DNA of 24,780 nucleotides, from assembly GCA_963660485.1 (NCBI GenBank), contig CAVKYH010000030.1, positions 1 through 24,780 on the forward strand, read 5' to 3'. The DNA comes from UBA6398 sp963660485 (lineage in GTDB: Bacteria; Bacteroidota; Bacteroidia; Bacteroidales; Bacteroidaceae). This document shows, piece by piece, positions 6,896 to 14,111 of the stretch. Numbering within the stretch: the first letter of the stretch is position 1; every line of letters begins with the position of its first letter. The position numbers and the translations under genes were made by a program. The notes under the pieces are model-generated. The model had not been told where the DNA came from. It was given only the letters and a program-made list of their open reading frames with translations, and did not search any database.

Positions 6896-7081
6896 ATGGC
6901 ACATCCTAAAAGAAGACAATCCAAGACCCGCACACTTAAGCGCAGAACCCATGATAAGGCAGTAGCTCCTACACTCGCAGTTTGCCCTAACTGTGGCTCG
7001 TTGCATGTATATCACACCGTTTGCCCCGATTGCGGACACTATCGTGGCAAGGTGGCTATCGAAAAGAGCGCAGAAGCGTAA
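6896..7081 (+). CDS. rpmF: 50S ribosomal protein bL32
   Basis: The 61-residue basic protein begins MAHPKRRQSKTRTLKRRTH, the standard L32 opening. It carries the zinc-ribbon pair CPNCG and CPDCG, so it is the Zn-binding (C+) form. Length is normal for Bacteroidetes L32, with a short acidic tail after GHYRGKVAI. Bacterial L32 is a late-assembling protein of the large ribosomal subunit. The gene follows DUF177 and precedes fabH after 91 nt; plsX, which sits between rpmF and fabH in many other phyla, is not here. Confidence 0.98.
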   Translation: MAHPKRRQSKTRTLKRRTHDKAVAPTLAVCPNCGSLHVYHTVCPDCGHYRGKVAIEKSAEA

Positions 7082-7172
7082 ATTTGCTCGCACTACAAAA
7101 AGTATAAAGACTTGGGGGCTGCGCGACTTTCGCATGGTCTTCAAGTTGTTGTATGTAATAAAATAAGCAAAA

Positions 7173-8183
7173 ATGGCTAATAATATAAATGCAGTCATTA
7201 CCGGCGTGGGCGGATACGTTCCCGAATACGTTCTTACCAATGACGAACTTTCGAGAATGGTTGATACCAACGACGAATGGATTATGACGCGTATCGGCGT
7301 TAAGGAACGTCGTATTCTTAACGAGGAAGGTCTTGGCACAAGCTATATGGCACGCAAAGCCGTGAAACAACTTTTGGAACGCACAGGCACTGATCCAAAA
7401 GAAATAGATTGCCTTGTAATGGCGACCTCAACTCCCGACTACCATCTCCCTTCTACAGGTTCTATCGTACTTGGCCGTCTCGGCATGACCAACGCTTTTA
7501 CGTTCGATATGGAAGCAGCATGCTGCGGTTTCCTTTTCGGTTTGGATCTTGGTGCAAATCTTATCCGCAGCGGACGTTACAAGAAAGTTATTGTCTGCGG
7601 TGCTGACAAACTTTCCTCAATTGTTGACTACACCGACCGCTCCACTTGCCCTATCTTCGGAGATGGCGCGGGCGCTGTGCTACTCGAACCGACCGAAGAG
7701 GACTTTGGTTTGATTGATTCCTATTTGCGTACCGACGGAAAAGGACTTCCTTTCCTCGTTCAGAAAGGTGGCGGTTCCGTATGTCCTCCCACGCATTTCA
7801 CAATAGACCATCATCTTCATTATCTTCACCAGGAAGGTCGCACAGTATTCAAGTTCGCCGTTACAAACATGAGCGACGCTTGCACTGTAATCGCAGAACG
7901 CAACAACCTTTCCAAAGAAAATATCACTTGGGTTGTACCTCATCAGGCCAATGTGAGAATTATCGAAGCTGTTGCCAAACGTCTTGAAGTTCCCATGGAG
8001 AAAGTGATGATGGATATCCAACGTTACGGAAACACTTCGGGAGCTACTCTTCCGCTTGCGCTTTGGGATTATGAAAGTCAGCTCAAGAGGGGAGATAACC
8101 TCATCTTCTGTGCGTTTGGCGCCGGATTTGTTTGGGGTGCTTCCTATCTCAAATGGGCTTACGACTATAAACTTTCGAAATAA
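7173..8183 (+). CDS. fabH: 3-oxoacyl-ACP synthase III (KAS III)
   Basis: The 336-residue thiolase-fold enzyme condenses acetyl-CoA (or a branched acyl-CoA) with malonyl-ACP to start fatty-acid synthesis. The active-site region EAACCGF puts the nucleophile at Cys117, followed by an unusual second Cys118 where Ala is common. The catalytic His lies in VVPHQANVRI at about residue 256 and the Asn in YGNTSGATLPLAL at about 287, so the Cys-His-Asn triad is complete. TRIGVKERR near residues 39-47 matches the CoA-binding Arg region. Length is normal. Era starts 5 nt after its stop. Primer preference cannot be read from the sequence, although Bacteroidetes often make branched fatty acids. Confidence 0.97.
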   Translation: MANNINAVITGVGGYVPEYVLTNDELSRMVDTNDEWIMTRIGVKERRILNEEGLGTSYMARKAVKQLLERTGTDPKEIDCLVMATSTPDYHLPSTGSIVLGRLGMTNAFTFDMEAACCGFLFGLDLGANLIRSGRYKKVIVCGADKLSSIVDYTDRSTCPIFGDGAGAVLLEPTEEDFGLIDSYLRTDGKGLPFLVQKGGGSVCPPTHFTIDHHLHYLHQEGRTVFKFAVTNMSDACTVIAERNNLSKENITWVVPHQANVRIIEAVAKRLEVPMEKVMMDIQRYGNTSGATLPLALWDYESQLKRGDNLIFCAFGAGFVWGASYLKWAYDYKLSK

Positions 8184-8188
8184 CACAG

Positions 8189-9070
8189 ATGCACAAGGCG
8201 GGCTTTGTAAGCATTGTCGGAAATCCGAACGTCGGAAAATCAACGCTGATGAACTTATTTGTCGGCGAGAGGATTTCCATTGCCACGTTTAAGGCTCAAA
8301 CCACGAGGCATAGGATTCTCGGCATAGTATCAACCGATGAATATCAAATTGTATTCTCTGATACGCCGGGCGTGCTTAAGCCCAACTATAAATTACAGGA
8401 AGATATGCTTGCGTTCTCGGTTTCTTCACTCGAGGACGCAGACATTCTTCTTTATGTAACCGACACCGTTGAAAAGCAATCCAAGAACGAGGATTTTATT
8501 GCCAAAGTAAAAAACTTGAGAATTCCTATCCTTGTTCTGATAAACAAGATTGACTTGAGCAACGAGCAAGACGTTACAAAACTCGTTGAATACTGGCACA
8601 CACAAATCCCGCAAGCGGAAATCGTACCGCTTTCTGCGAAAGTAAAGTTTAATGTCGACAATATAATGAGGCGTATCGTGGAATTGCTTCCCGAATCTCC
8701 GAATTATTTCGACAAAGACCAGCTCACCGACAAGCCTTCAAAATTCATCGTTTCCGAGATAATTCGCGAAAAGATACTGCTATATTACGACAAGGAGATT
8801 CCTTATTCTGCAGAAGTGCTCGTAACAGAATTCAAGGAATCAGAAAATTTACTGCGTATCCGTGCTACGATTTACGTGGAGCGTGATAGTCAAAAGGGTA
8901 TCATTATCGGGCACGGCGGTGTGGCCTTGAAACGAGTAGGCGAGGAAGCTCGCAGAGATATTCAGAAGTTCTTTGACAAAAAAGTCTATCTTAATCTGTA
9001 TGTCAAGGTAGATGCGAATTGGAGAAACTCATCTAAATCTCTCGAAAGTTTCGGCTACGAGCCTAAATAA
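8189..9070 (+). CDS. era: GTPase Era
   Basis: A 293-residue GTPase with a KH RNA-binding domain. G1 is GNPNVGKST (residues 11-19), the G2 Thr lies in KAQTTRHR (35-42), G3 is DTPG (58-61), G4 is NKID (119-122) and G5 is LSAK at about residue 150. The C-terminal KH domain has GIIIGHGG followed by ALKRVG. Era binds the 3' end of 16S rRNA and checks 30S maturation; the TTR and DTPG motifs are the standard forms. It starts 5 nt after fabH, so the two are likely translationally linked, and der follows after 41 nt. Confidence 0.98.
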   Translation: MHKAGFVSIVGNPNVGKSTLMNLFVGERISIATFKAQTTRHRILGIVSTDEYQIVFSDTPGVLKPNYKLQEDMLAFSVSSLEDADILLYVTDTVEKQSKNEDFIAKVKNLRIPILVLINKIDLSNEQDVTKLVEYWHTQIPQAEIVPLSAKVKFNVDNIMRRIVELLPESPNYFDKDQLTDKPSKFIVSEIIREKILLYYDKEIPYSAEVLVTEFKESENLLRIRATIYVERDSQKGIIIGHGGVALKRVGEEARRDIQKFFDKKVYLNLYVKVDANWRNSSKSLESFGYEPK

Positions 9071-9111
9071 CCAATCCAAAACAACATAACAACAAACTAA
9101 TCCGAACAACA

Positions 9112-10425
9112 ATGGGAAATTTAATAGCTATCGTTGGGCGTCCGAATGTGGGCAAGTCAACTCTTTTTAATCGTCTCACAGAGACGCGTCGCGCTATCGT
9201 GAGCGATGAAGCCGGCACCACCCGCGACAGACAATACGGCAAAGTTCTTTGGAACGGCAGGACTTTCTCGGTTGTTGATACGGGAGGTTGGGTTGTGAAT
9301 AGCGAAGATATTTTTGAGGAAGAGATTCGCAAACAAGTTATGGTGGCTACCCAAGAGGCCGATGTCGTGCTTTTCTTGGTTGATGTCAAGAATGGTATCA
9401 CCGATCTCGATGACGAGGTGGCCAACATACTGCGCCGTGCAAAACTTCCGGTGATTCTTGTGGCTAACAAGGCCGACAACAGTGCCGATGTCTTTTCAAG
9501 TTCTGAATTCTACCGTTTAGGTTTGGGCGATCCCATTGCAATAAGTTCCGCCACAGGCAGCGGAACGGGCGAATTGCTTGACTTGATAATTTCAAAACTG
9601 CCCAAAGAAAGCGGCGCTGACGAAGACGAAGGAATTCCGCACTTTGCCGTTGTGGGCCGTCCGAATGTAGGCAAAAGCAGCTTGATTAACGCATTTATCG
9701 GCGAGGACAGAAATATTGTTACCGACATTGCCGGAACCACAAGAGACGCTATATCCACGCGATACACAAAGTTCGGCTTCGATTTCTACATTGTCGACAC
9801 AGCCGGAATCCGCAAAAAAAACAAGGTAAACGAGGATTTGGAATATTACAGCGTTCTCCGTTCGATTCGTGCCATTGAATCAGCCGACGTGTCGATTCTT
9901 ATGATTGATGCAACGCAGGGAATCGGAACGCAGGACATGAATATTTTCCAGGTAATCCAGAGAAACGCAACGGGATTGGTTGTTGTGGTGAACAAGTGGG
10001 ACTTGGTTGAAGACAAGTCGCAGCAGGCGCAATTCGACTACATCGACGCAATTCGCGCCCGCATGGCACCGTTTGTAGACTTCCCTATAATTTTTGCTTC
10101 GGCGCTTACCAAACAGCGCATATTCAAGGTGCTCGAAACGGCAAAGGACGTATATACACGCCGCACCACCAAAGTTTCCACTCCGAAGCTAAACGACATT
10201 ATGCTGCCGCTTATCGAGGAAACTCCCCCGCCTGCAATCAAGGGCAAATACATCAAGATAAAATATTGCACGCAACTTCCCAACACGCGTGTGCCGTCGT
10301 TTGCATTCTTTGCCAATTTGCCGCAATATGTAAAGGAACATTACCGTCGTTTCCTTGAAAACCGCATTCGCGAGAACTGGAATTTCAGCGGCACGCCCAT
10401 TAATATTTTCATTCGCCACAAATAA
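9112..10425 (+). CDS. der: GTPase Der (EngA)
   Basis: A 437-residue tandem GTPase. The first domain has GRPNVGKST (residues 9-17), DTGG and NKAD. The second has GRPNVGKSS (181-189), DTAG at about 229 and NKWD at about 294. The C-terminal KH-like domain ends in FSGTPINIFIRHK, the normal Der ending. An acidic linker (ESGADEDEGIP) joins the two domains. Der acts in 50S subunit assembly. It lies just after era, an arrangement common in Bacteroidetes. A small lipoprotein gene begins 1 nt after its stop. Confidence 0.98.
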   Translation: MGNLIAIVGRPNVGKSTLFNRLTETRRAIVSDEAGTTRDRQYGKVLWNGRTFSVVDTGGWVVNSEDIFEEEIRKQVMVATQEADVVLFLVDVKNGITDLDDEVANILRRAKLPVILVANKADNSADVFSSSEFYRLGLGDPIAISSATGSGTGELLDLIISKLPKESGADEDEGIPHFAVVGRPNVGKSSLINAFIGEDRNIVTDIAGTTRDAISTRYTKFGFDFYIVDTAGIRKKNKVNEDLEYYSVLRSIRAIESADVSILMIDATQGIGTQDMNIFQVIQRNATGLVVVVNKWDLVEDKSQQAQFDYIDAIRARMAPFVDFPIIFASALTKQRIFKVLETAKDVYTRRTTKVSTPKLNDIMLPLIEETPPPAIKGKYIKIKYCTQLPNTRVPSFAFFANLPQYVKEHYRRFLENRIRENWNFSGTPINIFIRHK

Positions 10426-10426
10426 G

Positions 10427-10831
10427 ATGAAACTTCGCTTTCTTGTTGTTTCGGCTTTGACGGTTCTGGCGATTTCGTGCTCGTCTGAAAAAAAAGACGG
10501 CTTTGTGGAAAAAGCCACACCATCGGAAATCGTTGAAACGGCATACAATCATCTTATAAAAGGAGAGTATGAACAGTATCTTTTGTGCGTGCAGAGTTAC
10601 GACAGCATACCGGAAAGATATCACAAGAGCCTTATAAATGTGCTCAAACAGGCTGCCGAAAATGAAAAGAAAGAGAGAAACGGCATAGCAAACGTGAAAG
10701 CGATTGCAGAAAATACCAACGAAAAAGACACGTATTCGGTTGTAAGGGTCGACATCACGTATGGCGACAGCACAAAAGAGGAGATTGCCGTTCCGGTGGT
10801 GAAGTTCAACGGGAAATGGCGGCTCAAATAA
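10427..10831 (+). CDS. Small lipoprotein, DUF4878-like
   Basis: From ATG 10427 the product is 134 residues with a lipoprotein signal ending in LAISCSSEKK, so lipidation on the Cys near residue 18 is expected. The body begins ATPSEIVETAYNHLIKGEYEQYL and ends VVKFNGKWRLK, a pattern of the NTF2-like DUF4878 family common in Bacteroidetes. The longer frame from 10355 is discarded because it would overlap der and bury the signal peptide. The start follows the der stop by one base, so it is in the same transcript, and a strong terminator follows 26 nt after the stop. It resembles the separate lipoprotein at 16423-16875 in type. Function unknown. Confidence 0.85.
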   Translation: MKLRFLVVSALTVLAISCSSEKKDGFVEKATPSEIVETAYNHLIKGEYEQYLLCVQSYDSIPERYHKSLINVLKQAAENEKKERNGIANVKAIAENTNEKDTYSVVRVDITYGDSTKEEIAVPVVKFNGKWRLK

Positions 10832-10857
10832 AAAGAGGCTGAAGATTTAAGAAATAC

Positions 10858-10891
10858 AAGTCCGCAAGCGGTTCACGCTGCGGACTTTTTT
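10858..10891 (+). terminator. Rho-independent terminator closing the der run
   Basis: The left arm AAGTCCGCAAGCG (10858-10870), a 5-nt loop and the right arm CGCTGCGGACTT (10876-10887) pair fully apart from one bulged A. A T-run follows (10886-10891). The loop and right arm lie inside the 3' end of the convergent HXXEE gene, whose stop codon is at 10875-10873. Confidence 0.9.
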
Positions 10892-11433
10892 GTTATCGTT
10901 TTGTGCAACTTGCGAATAACAAGACTCACTTTCCTGCCAAGCCAAAGGGCAAAAATCCTATTCGCTTCAAGAAACACGACGCCGCCAATGGTTAAAAGTA
11001 TGATTTCCCACAGATAATGCGAACTGCAGAAGAAGTACAGGATAAACCACAACGGAACAAGAAACGAAACTGCCGTAGAAAATCCGGGCACATATCCGCG
11101 AAAGACTACCGCTTTCACCACATTAATCAGCAAATGTATGCCAAAGGCTAAAACTATTGAGAACAAGGCGTTATCGGAATACTGCATTCCACTGACAAAC
11201 AGCGCCAAAATCATAAGGAAAACTATCGATTCCTCGAATGCGGCAAACAAAAACGCAAACGTATCCAACCTTTCCAGGCGTTTGACTATTCCCGAAGATT
11301 TGGGAAAGCGTGTAATTATTCTGTCCTTGTTTTTCGTTAGCCACCGGCGATATGTTACGCCTTCTTCAAGGTAGTGCAGAACAAAAATAAAGGGAAGCGG
11401 CAATATTAGATACAAAAAAGAAAGTGCAGACAT
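10873..11433 (-). CDS. HXXEE-domain membrane protein
   Basis: The 186-residue protein has about five membrane helices. The motif HYLEE at residues 20-24 gives the HXXEE name. A second acidic pair (AAFEES) and an IHLLINVVKAVVFRGYVPGFSTA segment match the rest of this family. Conserved His and Glu residues inside the membrane suggest a metal-binding or hydrolase-like role, but none is established as far as I know. The last codons (KSAA, stop) form half of the convergent terminator hairpin. A 21-nt repeat locus lies upstream, and no clear TAnnTTTG box was found for this gene. Confidence 0.82.
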   Translation of the reverse strand: MSALSFLYLILPLPFIFVLHYLEEGVTYRRWLTKNKDRIITRFPKSSGIVKRLERLDTFAFLFAAFEESIVFLMILALFVSGMQYSDNALFSIVLAFGIHLLINVVKAVVFRGYVPGFSTAVSFLVPLWFILYFFCSSHYLWEIILLTIGGVVFLEANRIFALWLGRKVSLVIRKLHKTITKKSAA

Positions 11434-11504
11434 GGTGAAATATTGCTATTTTTACGTGTATGTTCTAAGCAGAATTATTATGCAGAAAAACTATAAGCAG
11501 AAAG

Positions 11505-11596
11505 CGTTTTTACGAGGTCTGATATAATTTAAATTAGATGCCTTGGAATTTAAATTAGGTCAGACATCGTTTTTGCGATAACCGATATAGTTTTTA
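11505..11596. repeat. 21-nt modular repeat locus 3 (23-11-23 inverted repeat)
   Basis: Blocks of exactly 21 nt start at 11505, 11526, 11547 and 11568, and a fifth beginning AGTTTTTA at 11589 runs into the stop codon of the MlaF-type gene (11596-11594). CGTTTTTACGA (11505-11515) and CGTTTTTGCGA (11568-11578) are 63 nt apart, three units. Arms 11513-11535 and 11547-11569 form an inverted repeat matching at 20 of 23 positions around the 11-nt centre AGATGCCTTGG. The centre is the exact reverse complement of that at 17833-17843. The 160-nt gap between the two minus-strand genes is mostly this element. Confidence 0.85.
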
Positions 11597-12376
11597 TTGT
11601 GCTGTATGTCCCTTATCTTCTTCAAGTTCCACCTGTTTCACTTTGCGGAACAAATCGGACGCAAATATAAAGTTGTTCAGCTGTTCATTGTTCGAAGTCA
11701 TCACTTCGTCCTTGTTGCCCTGCCACTCTTTGTGCCCGTTGTAAAGGAAAACGATATTTTCCCCAATTCCCATCACGGAATTCATGTCGTGGGTGTTTAT
11801 AATCGTAGTCATACCACAGTCTTGCGTAATACTGTGTATCAAGTCGTCGATTACGAGCGACGTTTTCGGGTCAAGTCCCGAGTTGGGCTCATCGCAAAAC
11901 AGATATTTTGGATTCATAGCTATAGCCCTTGCAATGGCAACGCGTTTCTGCATTCCTCCGCTTATTTCTCCCGGGAGTTTCTCCTCTGCCCCTTTCAGGT
12001 TCACCCTTTCAAGGCAGTCGTAAGCCTTGCGCTGGCGGTCGCGATACGACATGGTGGAAAACATGTCGAGCGGAAAACGAATGTTGTCCAACACATTCAT
12101 CGAGTCGAACAATGCCGCGTTTTGGAAAATCATTCCCATTTCGCGTCGGAGCAACGTGCGCTCCTTTTTGCTCATGCTGAAAAAGTTACGGTGGTCATAA
12201 AGCACTTCTCCACTCGTAGGCTCGAAAAGTCCAACGATACATTTTATCAGCACAGTCTTTCCCGAACCGCTTTGACCGATTATAAGATTGGTCTTGCCTT
12301 TTTCAAAAACCGTGGAAATGCCTTTCAAAATCTCACGGTCGTCAAAAGTTTTGTGAATGTCTTTAAGTTCAATCAT
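11594..12376 (-). CDS. MlaF-type lipid-transport ABC ATPase
   Basis: The 260-residue ATPase has Walker A GQSGSGKT (34-41), Q-loop Gln85 and the signature ISGGMQKR (138-145), whose GMQKR form is typical of the MlaF/Mkl group. Walker B reads YLFCDEP (158-164), followed by the D-loop SGLD and H-loop His in INTHD. It should power an MCE-type system that moves phospholipids between inner and outer membranes. MlaE-like permease lies 3 nt upstream in the same transcript. No MCE (MlaD) gene is present in the window. The C-terminal tail is charged and ends HTAQ; its stop codon lies within a 21-nt repeat block, so the repeat may have shaped the end of the gene. Confidence 0.92.
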   Translation of the reverse strand: MIELKDIHKTFDDREILKGISTVFEKGKTNLIIGQSGSGKTVLIKCIVGLFEPTSGEVLYDHRNFFSMSKKERTLLRREMGMIFQNAALFDSMNVLDNIRFPLDMFSTMSYRDRQRKAYDCLERVNLKGAEEKLPGEISGGMQKRVAIARAIAMNPKYLFCDEPNSGLDPKTSLVIDDLIHSITQDCGMTTIINTHDMNSVMGIGENIVFLYNGHKEWQGNKDEVMTSNNEQLNNFIFASDLFRKVKQVELEEDKGHTAQ

Positions 12377-12379
12377 TTC

Positions 12380-13126
12380 TTAGGAAAGTAGTTGGGTGAG
12401 AAACATGTCGGAAAACAATATAAGCATCGAACTCGACACCACAGCGTCTGTGCTCGCCTTGCCCACGTTTATAGAACCGCCCTCCACGGTATATCCGTAA
12501 TACGACGACACACTCGAGATGATAAATGCGAAGAACAAGGATTTTATCACGCCCATCCATAAAAACCATTCCGAGAACTCGTGCTGCATTCCGGCGGTAA
12601 GGTCGCTCGGAGTTATGATATGGCCAATATAAGCTGTGGCATAAGCACCGATAATTCCCGACACCGTGGAAAAAATCACAAGCACAGGAATCATCGTAAC
12701 AAGCCCCAAAATTTTTGGAAGTATAAGATAGGACGCGGAATTCACTCCCATGATTTCAAGAGCGTCAATCTGCTGCGTAACTCGCATCGTGCCAAGTTCG
12801 GAAGCAATGTTAGAGCCCACCTTTCCCGACAAAATCAGACACATGATGCTCGAAGAAAATTCCAGGAGCATGATTTCGCGCGTTACATAGCCGGAAGTCC
12901 AATGCGGCATCCAAGCACTTTGTACGTTCAACTTGATTTGTATGCAAATCACCGCCCCTATGAAAAACGAAATGAGCAACACAATCACCGTGGAGTTAAT
13001 GCCGAGTTGCTGCATTTCCCTTAGATATTGTCTGAAAAACATACGCATTCTTTCGGGGCGGGAGAATACACGACCCATAAGGTTGAGATATTTTCCGAAA
13101 GTGGTCAGACTTTTTTGTATAAGCAT
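12380..13126 (-). CDS. MlaE-type ABC permease
   Basis: The 248-residue membrane protein is an MlaE/DUF140 permease. An N-terminal amphipathic stretch precedes REMQQLGINSTVIVLLISFFIGAV (split here for reference at about residues 38-61). The core LSGKVGSNIASELGTMRVTQQIDALE is the family hallmark. A late GGSINVGKASTDAVVSSS ends the protein in the usual way. Expected role is the inner-membrane part of retrograde or anterograde phospholipid transport with the adjacent MlaF. ATG 13126 is preferred over the in-frame TTG at 13129. It is transcribed divergently from lptB. Confidence 0.92.
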   Translation of the reverse strand: MLIQKSLTTFGKYLNLMGRVFSRPERMRMFFRQYLREMQQLGINSTVIVLLISFFIGAVICIQIKLNVQSAWMPHWTSGYVTREIMLLEFSSSIMCLILSGKVGSNIASELGTMRVTQQIDALEIMGVNSASYLILPKILGLVTMIPVLVIFSTVSGIIGAYATAYIGHIITPSDLTAGMQHEFSEWFLWMGVIKSLFFAFIISSVSSYYGYTVEGGSINVGKASTDAVVSSSMLILFSDMFLTQLLS

Positions 13127-13157
13127 CAAATGCCGTTTTGGTTGTTAATGATGTTTG

Positions 13158-13165
13158 CAAAGTTA
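13158..13165 (-). promoter_or_regulatory. -7 box of the mlaE-mlaF operon
   Basis: On the minus strand TAACTTTG (13165-13158) is a perfect TAnnTTTG. The predicted start near 13152 leaves a leader of about 26 nt. No good -33 box is visible at the usual spacing. Confidence 0.4.
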
Positions 13166-13205
13166 TGAAATCTTTTGCGGCGGATAAGGCTTGTGGCTTT
13201 TTTCT

Positions 13206-13236
13206 TTTCTCATATAGAGCGAATTTTGTAATTTTG
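13206..13236 (+). promoter_or_regulatory. Candidate lptB promoter
   Basis: TTTC (13206-13209), a 19-nt spacer and TAATTTTG (13229-13236) fit the Bacteroidetes promoter with one mismatch. The leader to ATG 13277 would be about 35 nt. It stands back to back with the mlaE promoter. Confidence 0.5.
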
Positions 13237-13276
13237 TTTCGTCAAAAAAGCCATATTTCAATTAATTCCACCATTG

Positions 13277-14092
13277 ATGGAGCAGAACATACAAGAAAAT
13301 CCTGACAGAAAAATGGTGCTTCGCACCGAAGGACTTGTTAAGGTATACGGCAAACGCACTGTGGTAAACAATGTATCGTTTGACGTTAAACAAGGAGAAA
13401 TTGTGGGACTTCTCGGACCTAACGGCGCGGGAAAAACCACGTCTTTTTACATGACCACAGGGCTTGTGAAAGCAAACGGAGGCCATATATATCTTAACGA
13501 AACCGACATCACAAATTATCCGGTGTATAAGCGCGCACAAAACGGCATCGGATATCTTGCGCAAGAGGCTTCGGTGTTTCGCAAAATGACTGTGGAAGAC
13601 AATATAGCCTCTGTGCTCGAAATGACAGGCAAGCCCAAATCCTACCAAAAAGAGAAACTCGAAAGCCTAATCAATGAGTTCAGCCTGCAAAAAGTACGCA
13701 AGAATCTCGGAGACCGCCTTTCGGGTGGAGAACGTAGGCGAACGGAAATAGCCCGGTGCCTGGCAATCGATCCGAAATTCATAATGCTCGACGAACCTTT
13801 CGCAGGAGTCGATCCCATTGCCGTGGAAGACATTCAAAAAATAGTATGGAAACTGAAATATCGCAACATCGGCATTCTTATCACCGACCACAACGTAGAG
13901 GAAACACTTTCTATCACCGACAGAGCCTACTTGTTGTTTGAAGGAAGAATTCTTTTTCAAGGAAATCCCGAAGAACTGGCGGCAAATCAGATTGTGCGGG
14001 ACAAATATCTCACAAACAGTTTCCGTCTGCGCAAGAAGAATTTCCAATTAATGGAACAACAGGAAGCCGCCCAAGCGGAAGAAACAAAATAA
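13277..14092 (+). CDS. lptB: LPS export ABC ATPase LptB
   Basis: A 271-residue ATPase. Walker A GPNGAGKT lies at about residues 47-54, signature LSGGERRR at about 148, and Walker B FIMLDEPFAGVDP at about 165-177, with H-loop ITDHNV. GIGYLAQEASVFRKMTVEDNI and the C-terminal LFEGRILFQGNPEEL are specific to LptB, which drives LPS extraction by LptBFG and movement through the Lpt bridge. ATG 13277 is used; a TTG precedes it at 13274, and an internal ATG at 13313 (MVLRTEGL) would match the start of many relatives, so the first 12 residues are uncertain. A charged Gln/Glu-rich tail follows the usual LptB end. The tamL gene begins 19 nt downstream. Confidence 0.95.
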   Translation: MEQNIQENPDRKMVLRTEGLVKVYGKRTVVNNVSFDVKQGEIVGLLGPNGAGKTTSFYMTTGLVKANGGHIYLNETDITNYPVYKRAQNGIGYLAQEASVFRKMTVEDNIASVLEMTGKPKSYQKEKLESLINEFSLQKVRKNLGDRLSGGERRRTEIARCLAIDPKFIMLDEPFAGVDPIAVEDIQKIVWKLKYRNIGILITDHNVEETLSITDRAYLLFEGRILFQGNPEELAANQIVRDKYLTNSFRLRKKNFQLMEQQEAAQAEETK

Positions 14093-14111
14093 GCGGCTTA
14101 TCCTTCCCACT

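Noticed and set aside
7082..7172. Regulatory RNA between rpmF and fabH
   Set aside because: Only a weak AAGAC/GTCTT pairing is visible, with no known motif.
11597..12391. 264-residue frame antisense to mlaF
   Set aside because: It is a shadow of an ATPase with all its motifs intact.
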